Shown: positions 45,063 to 52,814 of the stretch, piece after piece
Numbering within the stretch: the first letter of the stretch is position 1
How the letters are laid out: each line of letters opens with the position of its first letter
NCBI GenBank assembly: GCA_009746045.1
Contig: RPFO01000331.1
Location: 1-64,000 of the forward strand
Direction of reading: 5' to 3'
Source: Mesostigma viride
Taxonomy: Eukaryota > Streptophyta > Mesostigmatophyceae > Mesostigmatales > Mesostigmataceae
DNA: 64,000 nt
The notes under the pieces: generated by a model
Seen by the model: the letters and a program-made list of their open reading frames with translations, nothing else
What the model was told of the DNA's origin: nothing
Database searches by the model: none
Translations under genes and position numbers: made by a program

Positions 45063-45177
45063 CTAATAAAAACTCATTGTGAATGGTGGGAATATCGTTT
45101 CATTAAAAATTAAAGTTAAATAGTCGAATACTGTTATCGAAATGGCGCGTCCGTCTTCCGGAGTCCGCGCTTGAGGT

Positions 45178-45819
45178 TTACATCGCCCTGTACGTGGCGG
45201 CCAGCACGGACTTCTCGGGGCTGTACACGAAAAAGGGGGGGTCCGAAATGAAGTCGGCCCCGTCCTCGATGATGCACTCGTCCTGAGCGCACACGGGGCA
45301 CGTGACGCACTTGTTCGGATCCTCCGCGCCCTCCAGCCTTTTCACGGCGGCGATGGCGCAGTCGACGCAGACGCCGTCCATGTGCAGGTGGCGCTGGTCC
45401 TTCTTGAAAGGGAAGTAGGGATCCATCACGAAATTGGTCATCGTCTCGCACGCACCGCAGACGAGGGGGTCCCTCACGTCGTTCGCCAGCAGGGCGACGT
45501 CCCTGTGCTTTTCTTTCTTGGCCTCGATCCCCATCACGCGCAAGAAGGCCACGTTGGACTCCACGAGGCCTTCGAAGAGGACGCCGTGGGGCAGGACGTC
45601 CGCGTCTCCGAGGCGCGCTTCCTTCATGCACCTCTGGAAATCCTCGTCGCTCATGTTCTTGCAGGCCTTGCGCGCGGCCGCGAAGAACTCGGCCACCTTG
45701 TGGACGACCTTGTTCTGCCCGGGATTCGGCGGGTCGTTCCTCTCCTTGGACGTGGCCGTGTCGTCCAAGGCGTGGCACGTGCGCTTCTTGTTCTCGCGCT
45801 CGTTGGCTATGGCGGACAT
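45178..45819 (-). CDS. Cys-x2-Cys zinc protein with cellular-type promoter
   Basis: 213 residues from the ATG at 45819 (MSAIANERENKKR); a longer upstream frame crosses the promoter and is disregarded. The C-terminal half holds Cys-x2-Cys pairs: 'VCGACET', 'VCVDCA', 'KCVTCPVCAQDEC', about seven cysteines in all, giving probably two zinc sites of ribbon or RING-like type. The N-terminal half is charged and helical. It is divergent from the TRAF-type gene at 46235 with a shared upstream region. A host-interaction role is possible; no family recognised. Confidence 0.75.
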   Translation of the reverse strand: MSAIANERENKKRTCHALDDTATSKERNDPPNPGQNKVVHKVAEFFAAARKACKNMSDEDFQRCMKEARLGDADVLPHGVLFEGLVESNVAFLRVMGIEAKKEKHRDVALLANDVRDPLVCGACETMTNFVMDPYFPFKKDQRHLHMDGVCVDCAIAAVKRLEGAEDPNKCVTCPVCAQDECIIEDGADFISDPPFFVYSPEKSVLAATYRAM

Positions 45820-46016
45820 GGCTGCCGGCGTGGTGGTGAGGTTGGTTTGGGAGAGAGCTGTGAGGTGGGGTGGGCCTGTGGGCGCCCTCCTTTTGTATCT
45901 GTGGCCCGGTGACGGCGCCCCCACTGTTGCCATACACTTGGGAAAAATGGAGGGAAAAAGGCGGGTCAGCTGACCCGGGTACTGGCCGGTACTGACCCTG
46001 ATCCCAGTCTGGCAAA

Positions 46017-46119
46017 AGCTCGCTTCTGATTGGTCCGTTCGATATCTGATCCAGTGGCTTCTAAAGCTCGCTTCTGATTGGTCCGTTTCAGGTCTGGTCC
46101 TGTGGCTTCTAGAAGGTTC
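46017..46119. promoter_or_regulatory. Bidirectional promoter: two 47-bp repeats with CCAAT boxes plus a heat-shock element
   Basis: Two tandem units (46017-46063, 46064-46110) each contain 'GCTCGCTTCTGATTGGTCCG', an inverted CCAAT box. TTCTAGAAGGTTC (46107-46119) is a perfect three-unit heat-shock element 116 bp from the ATG at 46235, nearly the same distance as in the paralogue at 36725. Confidence 0.7.
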
Positions 46120-46234
46120 CCTGGACCACTGGAAAGGACAAAAAGAGGCGGAGGGGGGAGAGGCGCTCACAGGCCCACCCAACCCACAACCACCCAACCC
46201 CGTTAGAGCGAGCGTCCGCCATATCCGAAAAAAG

Positions 46235-46948
46235 ATGGATGCCACCATCATCGTCCCTTGCACTTTCGGTCTCGGGTATTACGCCGAGAGCGCGGAGGAG
46301 GCGGCCAAGAAGCGCAAAGCGGAGGAATCGCGCGCGCGCAACTCGTGCAGCTCCACGAAACTTTGCGCCAACCACAAGTCGGGGTGCATGAGCGACCGCG
46401 GCATGCTGATGAACGCGAAGAGCGTCCTGGACGGCGGTGACGAGTGCCTGGTGGTGCATCGGTGCGTGGGCTTCGTGCACCACAAGATGGAGAACGAGAA
46501 CGAGGAGCCGTGCGTCGTGTACCTGGAGAGCAAGTGCGAGGAAGCGGGCAACGGCGATTCGCGCAACTGCTTTTGGTGCGGCGACCTCGTCGACGTGGTC
46601 AACATGGACTCCTCCTTCGGCAGGCTGGGTCTTACTTCGGCCACGTTCCTGTGCCCCAACGAGCGCTGCCTGTACAAGTGCAAGGGGATCGACATGTTCG
46701 AGGAGCACATCGACCGGTGCGACCAGGGCATCGTGCAGTGCACCAACCGCGCGGTCGTGGGCGGAGTCGACTTCGGGTGCTCGGAGTGGCTGGACCCCAC
46801 CGAGCTCCACGAGTGCGAGTTCGACTTTCGCAGCTCCGACCCCGCGAAGAGCGCCGCGGCCAAGATGGCGTTTTTGGAGGCGTTGGCGAGAGGCAACGTT
46901 CTGGTGAAGGACGCCCAAGCCGTGCTGATGTCGCTGCTCAACGTTTGA
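46235..46948 (+). CDS. TRAF-type zinc-finger protein
   Basis: 237 residues, intact. The N-terminal 35 residues are charged. Then come a Cys/His cluster ('LCANHKSGCM'), a Cys-x2-Cys pair (CFWCGDLV) and a TRAF-type finger ('CPNERCLYKCKG' ... 'EEHIDRCDQGIVQC'), ending in an Ala/Leu helix. It is a paralogue of 35809-36725, from which it differs mostly in the N-terminus. TRAF fingers bind proteins, so a modulator of host signalling or ubiquitination is plausible (inference). It overlaps the convergent gene at 46938 by 11 bp. Confidence 0.8.
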   Translation: MDATIIVPCTFGLGYYAESAEEAAKKRKAEESRARNSCSSTKLCANHKSGCMSDRGMLMNAKSVLDGGDECLVVHRCVGFVHHKMENENEEPCVVYLESKCEEAGNGDSRNCFWCGDLVDVVNMDSSFGRLGLTSATFLCPNERCLYKCKGIDMFEEHIDRCDQGIVQCTNRAVVGGVDFGCSEWLDPTELHECEFDFRSSDPAKSAAAKMAFLEALARGNVLVKDAQAVLMSLLNV

Positions 46949-47243
46949 CCTTCTTGGTGGCGCGTTTCCGCTTCCTGGGCTTGGGTTTCAGGCTCCTTTT
47001 CCGAGCCTTGTGCCAGGCTTTCGCGGTCTCCGTTTCCGCCTTGTATTCCCTCCACACATCCAGCGCCTCCTTGATGGAGTCGTACGCCTCGTTCGGGAGG
47101 TTGTTATTGTAGACGTAGCCGGCGATGTCCCAATCGTCGTAGGGGCGCCAAGAGTGCCTCACTCTGCCCGTGGCGGGGTGTATCCTCGAGTCCATGTCGA
47201 ACGGGAGGTCGTACAGAGGGATCCCCTCTTCGTCCGTGCTCAT
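46938..47243 (-). CDS. Small viral protein with basic tail
   Basis: 101 residues from the ATG at 47243, preceded by TTACAATTAATTTATAAC. Acidic and aromatic N-terminal half (DEEGIPLYDLPFD, HSWRPYDDWD), then a helix and a tail of alternating Lys and Arg (KRSLKPKPRKRKRATKK). Possibly DNA-binding or virion-associated. No family recognised. Confidence 0.7.
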   Translation of the reverse strand: MSTDEEGIPLYDLPFDMDSRIHPATGRVRHSWRPYDDWDIAGYVYNNNLPNEAYDSIKEALDVWREYKAETETAKAWHKARKRSLKPKPRKRKRATKKVKR

Positions 47244-47376
47244 TCGCTGTTATAAATTAATTGTAACATTAATAATAAAATGCGACCCCTTGAACACACA
47301 TCATTGTCTGCGTGCTCGAGGGTTAGTGCGTTAAAACGGGCCGGATATAAATGTACACTTGTTATGAATCGCAGTG

Positions 47377-48539
47377 ATGGCCACTAAGATGATAGACGTT
47401 CAGATCTCCGAGGACCCGGACTTGGGCGCACCGCACGCCCCGGGGCCTTCCGGCTCGAGCCAGCCGCGTCCCCGTCACGACTACGGGGGTACGGACAACT
47501 TCGACATGCTGGCGAACCCGAAGAAGGCCGTATCGCAGTACGCCCCCCGGCGAGCGCCACGCCGGCTCCTCCGCCGAACAGGACGGCGTTCGAGTTCGAC
47601 GACTTCGCGGACGATCCCGACGACTTCGACGGATCGGAGCTGTACGCGGACGATACGGTCGCTGCCCAGCCCAAGAAGCTGACGAGGGAGGAGGTGTTCA
47701 AGGAGAAGCTGGAACTACTGCACAAGCTGCACCGTATGAAGGAGAAGGGGTACGACGTTCAGAACTTCGACATGACGTCGGATCTGGACGAGATGCGCTT
47801 CGAGTACGACAAGTTGGAGAGGTCGGCGAGGACGAGGGCGAGCGTTAACATGATGCGCCAGATCCTGATCGCCACGACGAGCGGGATGCAGTTCCTGAAC
47901 CACCGGTACGACCCGGTCGGCATGAAGCTGGACGGTTGGAGCGAAAGCATTATGGCCAACATCACGGATTACGACGGCGTATTCGAGCGTCTGCACGACA
48001 AGTACGGCGGCAGCGTAAGCGTGGCCCCGGAAATCGAGTTGTTGGTCATGGTCGGTTCGAGCGCCATCTTCTTCCACATGTCCCAGTCCATGATGAGCGC
48101 CGGTCTGCCGTCCATGGACCAGATCGCCAAGACGGACCCGGAGCTGATGAAGAGTCTGCTCAAAGTAATGATGAACAACTCGATGGGTCCCAGCCCCTCT
48201 TCGGGCGTGAAGATCCAGGAGGAGTATAAGGCGCCCCGGGACGGGGAGTACGTCATGAAAGGGCCCGGGGGGCGGGCCTTCGACGCGGATTCGGGCCGCC
48301 CCGCCGTGATCGACTTCGACAAGGTCGTGCAGAGCGCCATGAGTCCCAGGGGGCCTCAGCCGGCGGTGGTGGAGGTCACGGCGGACGACACCGAGAGCGT
48401 CGCGGATAGCGTCGCCGGAAACGTGAAGAGTTTCACCGTCAACAACGGTTCGGGGGGCAAGAAGAAGAAGGGGGGGAAGAAGGCGGCGTCAAATAAGAGC
48501 GAGGAGGCCGCCTCGGGCCTCGTCAGTTTCGATCTTTAG
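47377..48539 (+). CDS. DUF5767-like conserved nucleocytovirus protein (frame-disrupted)
   Basis: ATG at 47377 (MATKMIDVQIS) after GGATATAAATG. A C6 run (47543-47548) needs one more base to join the first 56 codons to the main frame, giving about 387 residues. The middle (about residues 110-270) has the family pattern: 'KLHRMKEKGY', 'SDLDEMRFEYD', 'DPVGMKLDGWSESI', 'DYDGVFERLHDKYG', 'PEIELLVMVGSSAIFFHM'. Proteins of this kind are widespread in iridovirus-, marseillevirus- and mimivirus-related genomes and are thought to be virion components. The C-terminus is Lys-rich. The family name is from memory of the pattern. Confidence 0.75.
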
Positions 48540-48553
48540 GCGGTCGCCGTAGT

Positions 48554-48715
48554 CTACTTTCGCGACCTCTTTTTCCTCGTAGTCGACTTCCTTCGACGCC
48601 GCTGCTCCACCCTGTGATCGTACATTTCCAACTCGAGCTTGGGCGTGTTGTAGGGCCTGAGCCTCATCCCTCCTCCGCTCACGGTCCTGATCGTCCTCCT
48701 CCTTGTAGTCGGCAT
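48554..48715 (-). CDS. Very small basic protein
   Basis: 53 residues from the ATG at 48715 (MPTTRRRTIRTVSGGG), with TTGTATATTGA directly upstream. More than a third of the residues are Arg or Lys, concentrated at both ends (EQRRRRKSTTRKKRSRK). It fills the gap between two flanking genes without overlap. It resembles protamine-like or arginine-rich virion peptides in composition only. Confidence 0.5.
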   Translation of the reverse strand: MPTTRRRTIRTVSGGGMRLRPYNTPKLELEMYDHRVEQRRRRKSTTRKKRSRK

Positions 48716-48773
48716 TCAATATACAAGTTGAATACGAAAAAAATGTTTTATCTTGCCTAAATGATCGAGATGC

Positions 48774-49427
48774 ATGGGGGATGAGACGGACGAATTCGTC
48801 CAGGTGAGCACGTCCATGATCCGCGAGTCTCTCCCCAAACTCAACCTGAAGACCCGATTGGACTTTTTCCATCACCTCGGCGTGCAATGCGAGTTGGGCA
48901 AGGATTACAAGTACGTGGACGTCAAGCACGGGCGGACCACGTACAAGGAGCTGTTCGTGCACGCGTCTCGCCTGGCGTCCCTGGGCATCGTGAACACCAA
49001 AAACGACAGGGCCCAGAAGGTGAGCGAGGACGACGTGAGATGGCGCCTGCTGGACACGGGCCTCGCCCCCCTCGCGGCGGACGACGATCCGCCGGTGACG
49101 GACGGCAGCAGTAGCGACGTGGCTCAAAAGGTGGCCGGGGACACCCCGGCGGCGAGGATCGAGGTGGCGTGTCCGTGCGGGAAGGTGGACGTCGTGTGCG
49201 ACGATCTGAAAACCATCATCGAGGTGAAGGACATGGACAGGTGGATGTACGGTCTGGGCCAACTACAGGCGTACGGGCTCTTCTTCCCCGGGTACAAGAA
49301 ACGCTTGCACCTGTTCAAGACGGAATCGTCTTCGGGCGGAGTCAGGAAGCTCCTTCTCATTCAGAAGGTCTGCCAGATTTACGACATCGACGTGACCGTC
49401 GACGAGGACAGCATACGGCTACATTGA
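48774..49427 (+). CDS. PD-(D/E)XK-type nuclease domain protein
   Basis: 217 residues from the ATG at 48774. The C-terminal half contains 'GKVDVVC' (Asp139) and 'TIIEVKD' (Glu150, Lys152), then 'GQLQAYGLFFPGYKKRLHLF', closely matching the nuclease part of 38410-39162. The N-terminal half differs: it is helical, with 'RTTYKELFVHASRLASLGI', possibly a short Bro/phage-antirepressor-type DNA-binding segment. A Cys-x-Cys precedes the nuclease motif. The overlap with the convergent gene at 49419 is 9 bp. Confidence 0.7.
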   Translation: MGDETDEFVQVSTSMIRESLPKLNLKTRLDFFHHLGVQCELGKDYKYVDVKHGRTTYKELFVHASRLASLGIVNTKNDRAQKVSEDDVRWRLLDTGLAPLAADDDPPVTDGSSSDVAQKVAGDTPAARIEVACPCGKVDVVCDDLKTIIEVKDMDRWMYGLGQLQAYGLFFPGYKKRLHLFKTESSSGGVRKLLLIQKVCQIYDIDVTVDEDSIRLH

Positions 49428-50251
49428 CCTCTCTCGGGCCAGTTTGCCTTCCGCCAGCCACGTGAGGAACAGCTTGCGGTTGAGTTGCCCGCCGTCGCTC
49501 CTGTTGCTCTCGTTGAGCCACGGCTCCGGGTTGTTCGCCAGTTGGATCAGCGCCCGTCCATGTCCTTCACGTACTTGGTCCCCACCTTGGTCCCCTCCGT
49601 CCCGGCCATGTCCAGGAAGTTGGCGATCACGGCCGTGTGACGACCTCCGCCGCTCACGGAGAAATCGTACAGCTCCCTCCCTCTCTTCGTGCCCTTCTCC
49701 AACTTCCCTTTGCTCACGGCGGCGTCTTCGCGGTGCGTCTGCTCCTCCCGCTTGTTTCCTTCCCAGCAACAATTGAATTTGTTGTAGAGCCCCTCTCTCG
49801 TCGTCGTCGAGAGACTCGTGGCTCCGTCCTCCTCCTGCGCCTTCGCCGCCAGCGGGAACGTCTGCCAATCCGAACTCTTGTCCAGCGTCTCGGACTTGGC
49901 CGCGTCCTTCCACTTCATCATCTCGTTCCTCTCCGATTTGAACGCGGACTTCACGGCGTCCAACACGGCGTCACGGTTGCTCGTCATGAGAGCCGCCTGT
50001 CTTACGTCCGCTTGGAAATTCGGAGGACCGGACGTCCGGAACGTCGTCGGCGCGTTTGATAGGATGCTAGACACCGCGGCGCCAGAGGGCGCCGACGCGC
50101 CACCGACGGTGTTCGGCTTCGTCAAGGCCTCTTTTTTCTGCGCGGCCATGTCTTCCTCGTCCGTCCACTTGGCCCACAAGAGGGCGAACACGAACCACAG
50201 CACGATCGACAATACGACGCCCACAATGATGATCACGCCTCTCTTGGACAT
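49419..50251 (-). CDS. Membrane-anchored viral protein (possible frameshift near the 3' end)
   Basis: From the ATG at 50251 (MSKRGVIIIVGVV), with TTATTATAAC just upstream. One N-terminal transmembrane helix (residues 5-27) is followed by a long hydrophilic domain. The frame as given stops at 49547 (234 residues). The downstream sequence in another frame continues with convincing protein character ('NNPEPWLNESN', 'RKLFLTWLAEGKLA') to 49419. One extra base near 49553-49555 would join them, giving about 277 residues. The run there is only three bases, so this shift is less certain than the others. A 'CCW' and several Asn/Gly-rich loops are visible. Confidence 0.65.
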
Positions 50252-50274
50252 GTTATAATAAAACAGCGACTAAA

Positions 50275-50481
50275 TTATTTAATCATAGCGATTTCCACGA
50301 TATCCCCGTTCTCGTCTCGTATGCTGACCACCAGGGTCTTGCGGGCCGACGCGTCCACCTTCGACTCGATTCGGAAATGTCCGATGTCCAGCGGGTTGAT
50401 CCGCGACATGCTCTGGGACTCCTCCACGAAACGGACGCGACTACCCACGACGAGCTCTCTGGCCGTGACGGACTGATTCAT
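50275..50481 (-). CDS. Small hypothetical viral protein
   Basis: 68 residues from the ATG at 50481. Predicted beta-rich, with alternating hydrophobic pattern ('ELVVGSRVRFVEE', 'KTLVVSIRDENGDIVEIAMIK'), like an OB- or SH3-type barrel. No family recognised. It lies between two membrane-protein genes on the same strand. Confidence 0.65.
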   Translation of the reverse strand: MNQSVTARELVVGSRVRFVEESQSMSRINPLDIGHFRIESKVDASARKTLVVSIRDENGDIVEIAMIK

Positions 50482-50520
50482 GATGGTACTAACTAGTAAC
50501 AGCGATAGAAAAACGAGAGC

Positions 50521-51446
50521 TCAATTCGTCTCCTTGGCTATCTCCCGGAATATCACGTCCAGCCCCTCCTGTTTCTTCATGATGTCCGCCTGTCTAAACG
50601 GGTTGCTCACCCACTCGACCACCTTCTTTGGGTTGTTGTCCGCGTCTTCCTCCAACCACCTCTCGGGCGTTTCCGTCATCACCTGGTAGATGTACTCTTC
50701 CTTGAGGAATTTCTGAAGTTTGGTCTTGTCGCTGATGTCCACCTTCTCGTTGGCCGCGATCACCCCGTCCTTGTCTCTATCCAACCTCTCCAACATCTTG
50801 TCGGTGAATCCGAAGTCCAACATGTCGTCGCAGAACCCGATGATGGCCGCCGTCGCCAATTTCACCTTCACGGTCTCTCCGTCCGTCGTCTTGTAGCTGT
50901 ACTCGTAATTGTATATTTTGTCCTTGAAAGTGTCGAAGTCCTTGGGCCACTGCTTCTTGTAGGTACTCAGGAACGCTTCCAACTTCGCGTTGTGAGCCAT
51001 GGCTTCGGGGGACAGGTTTTTGCCCTCCACCCTCGTATTCTCGTACTGCTTCTGAACCAACTCGTACGACTTTTTGACGAACTCTAGGAACGGGACTTCT
51101 TTATTCTGGCACCGTTTTCTCAGCGTCGCGTACAGGATGGCCCCTATCGGATTCGCCGCCATGGCCGCTAGGATGCCGCACCCGATCTTCTTGAGAATTT
51201 TCTTCGCCATCTCCACGCTCTTGAACACGCCTGCCATGATCCCGGACGCGAGTCCGCGGATCCACGCCCACGCGGACCTGAACTTCACCATGATGGTCAC
51301 CACCGCGGCCGTGAACAAGAGGATCAGGAACAGGAAAACCGCGCCCCCGACTCCGATACCCCCCCGTCGCCCGACACGGCGATGTTGGGAGAAGCGCCCT
51401 GTGATTGCATCGAGGACATGGCGTTCATCGCGAACAATTGCGCCAT
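50521..51446 (-). CDS. Viral membrane protein (frame-disrupted at a G7 run)
   Basis: The start at 51446 (MAQLFAMNAMSSMQSQG) and the long downstream frame are joined if one base is added to the C7/G7 run at 51359-51365, giving about 308 residues. A Gly-rich linker leads into a hydrophobic helix (AVFLFLILLFTAAVVTIMV), then a second apolar segment (GCGILAAMAANPIGAILYATL). A soluble domain of about 200 residues follows. An EF-hand-like 'DRDKDGVIAANE' loop (Asp-x-Asp-x-Asp-Gly-x-Ile-x3-Glu spacing) suggests calcium binding (inference). No family recognised. Confidence 0.65.
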
Positions 51447-51464
51447 GGGCCGACTGTGTATAAA

Positions 51465-51698
51465 TTACTTGCTTATTTTCTTCGCGATCGTCTGCGGAAA
51501 ACGAGTCTCCTCGAACGCCTTGTTGACGCCCGTCGTCTCGAGCACGACGTGAGCTATGGCGACGGACAACGCGAATTGGACGAATATCCAGGGCGACTCG
51601 TTCGACAGATCCGGACGGCGAGATACCGCGACGGCGTGGACGAAAAAATGCACGATGGTCGCCACGACGACACGCACAAACAATTCACGAAAGTTCAT
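51465..51698 (-). CDS. Small two-helix membrane protein
   Basis: 77 residues from the ATG at 51698, preceded by CGAATATATGAACGAAT. Hydrophobic helices at about residues 6-25 and 38-57 ('LFVRVVVATIVHFFVHAVAV', 'IFVQFALSVAIAHVVLE'). Likely a virion-membrane protein. Confidence 0.65.
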   Translation of the reverse strand: MNFRELFVRVVVATIVHFFVHAVAVSRRPDLSNESPWIFVQFALSVAIAHVVLETTGVNKAFEETRFPQTIAKKISK

Positions 51699-51730
51699 AT
51701 TCGTTCATATATTCGTTAATTAAAATTCGT

Positions 51731-52762
51731 TCATTCCATCACTTGCACGGTTTTCGAGAGGACTCCCATCACCCACTTCTGCACCTCGAGCTGTCCGTTC
51801 GCGTTGACCGTGAACCTGTACTTGGTGCCTCCGTTGCCTATCTCCAGCGACCCTAGAACGTCGACCACTCCCGACCCCGCCTCCAGCGCGAGAGTCGAAG
51901 AAGCCGTGGACTTGATGACCAGTGAGGAGATGTTGAACCCGTCGCCGTCCACCGCCCCGGGCGTCACATGGTCGATGACCAGATGCCCCGATGGGTTGTC
52001 TCCCGAATCGTCCGGGACACGGGGGAACACGTCCACGCTCGTGGAGGACGCGATCCTCACGTTCGCCCCCGCCTCCGTCGCCTCCAACCTCAACTGCTCG
52101 GCTCCAGAACGGATCGTCAAATCCGCCGTGCCGCTCGACGAAAGGGTGGCGCGGGCCGTCGTCGTCCCGGTGTTCGTATAGTCCGCACTCTTGTGCACGC
52201 CCAGATTCAACGTCGCGAGATTGTTGGACACGTCCTTGCCGAACACCTTGACGGCATCGCCAGACCCCGTCGCTCCGTTTCCTTTGTACGCGTGCAGCTC
52301 GCCCACAGTGACCACGTGCGTGTCGTCGCCGTCTAGTGCCCTCGCTCCGGACAACACGAGGTCGTCGTTCGTCGACTTCAAGACGCTGTGTTTCCCGGTC
52401 GTGTACGCCGGATTCGTCACATCTCCTTGCAAGTTGAGCGACGCTAACGTGGTCTCCACCACCGTGATGCCCGACACCTCCGCCGATCCTCCTCCCCCGC
52501 CGCCCCCCTCGACGCCAGTCGGTGTCACTTCGAGATTGGTCGTGCCGGAGGAGAGAGACACCGAGTCCGCGCCGAACACGATGGACGGCTGCTCATTCGG
52601 AGGCACGCCTTCCCGATAGTACACGAGCTTCATGTTCGTCCCGTCCTGCACGATTCGCAGGACTCCGGTCTCGGTAAAATCTTCATTGTGCGTGGTGATG
52701 CTCTTGGTGTGGACGGAGTTGAAATACAACGTCCCTTGCGGCGAGAGAAGGTGGGGAGGCAT
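51731..52762 (-). CDS. Fibre-like repetitive beta protein, shorter paralogue
   Basis: 343 residues from the ATG at 52762, with AGTATATAAC upstream. Composition (Ser, Thr, Val, Gly, Asn; almost no Cys) and short repeated beta motifs ('LNLGVHKSADY', 'SLEIGNGGTKYRFTVNANGQLEVQKW') resemble trimeric tail or surface fibres. A Gly-rich segment (GGGGGGG) may be a hinge. It resembles the N-terminal third of 52815-55622 in phrases such as 'ALSLSG' and 'DLVLS'. Probably an attachment fibre. Confidence 0.65.
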   Translation of the reverse strand: MPPHLLSPQGTLYFNSVHTKSITTHNEDFTETGVLRIVQDGTNMKLVYYREGVPPNEQPSIVFGADSVSLSSGTTNLEVTPTGVEGGGGGGGSAEVSGITVVETTLASLNLQGDVTNPAYTTGKHSVLKSTNDDLVLSGARALDGDDTHVVTVGELHAYKGNGATGSGDAVKVFGKDVSNNLATLNLGVHKSADYTNTGTTTARATLSSSGTADLTIRSGAEQLRLEATEAGANVRIASSTSVDVFPRVPDDSGDNPSGHLVIDHVTPGAVDGDGFNISSLVIKSTASSTLALEAGSGVVDVLGSLEIGNGGTKYRFTVNANGQLEVQKWVMGVLSKTVQVME

Positions 52763-52814
52763 GTTCTCGGTTATATACTATACACATTAAAACTCTCACG
52801 AATACACCTCACGT

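Noticed and set aside
45820-46263. N-terminal extension of the zinc protein gene up to 46263
   Set aside because: It would run through the CCAAT repeats and heat-shock element of the shared promoter; the ATG at 45819 starts protein-like sequence.
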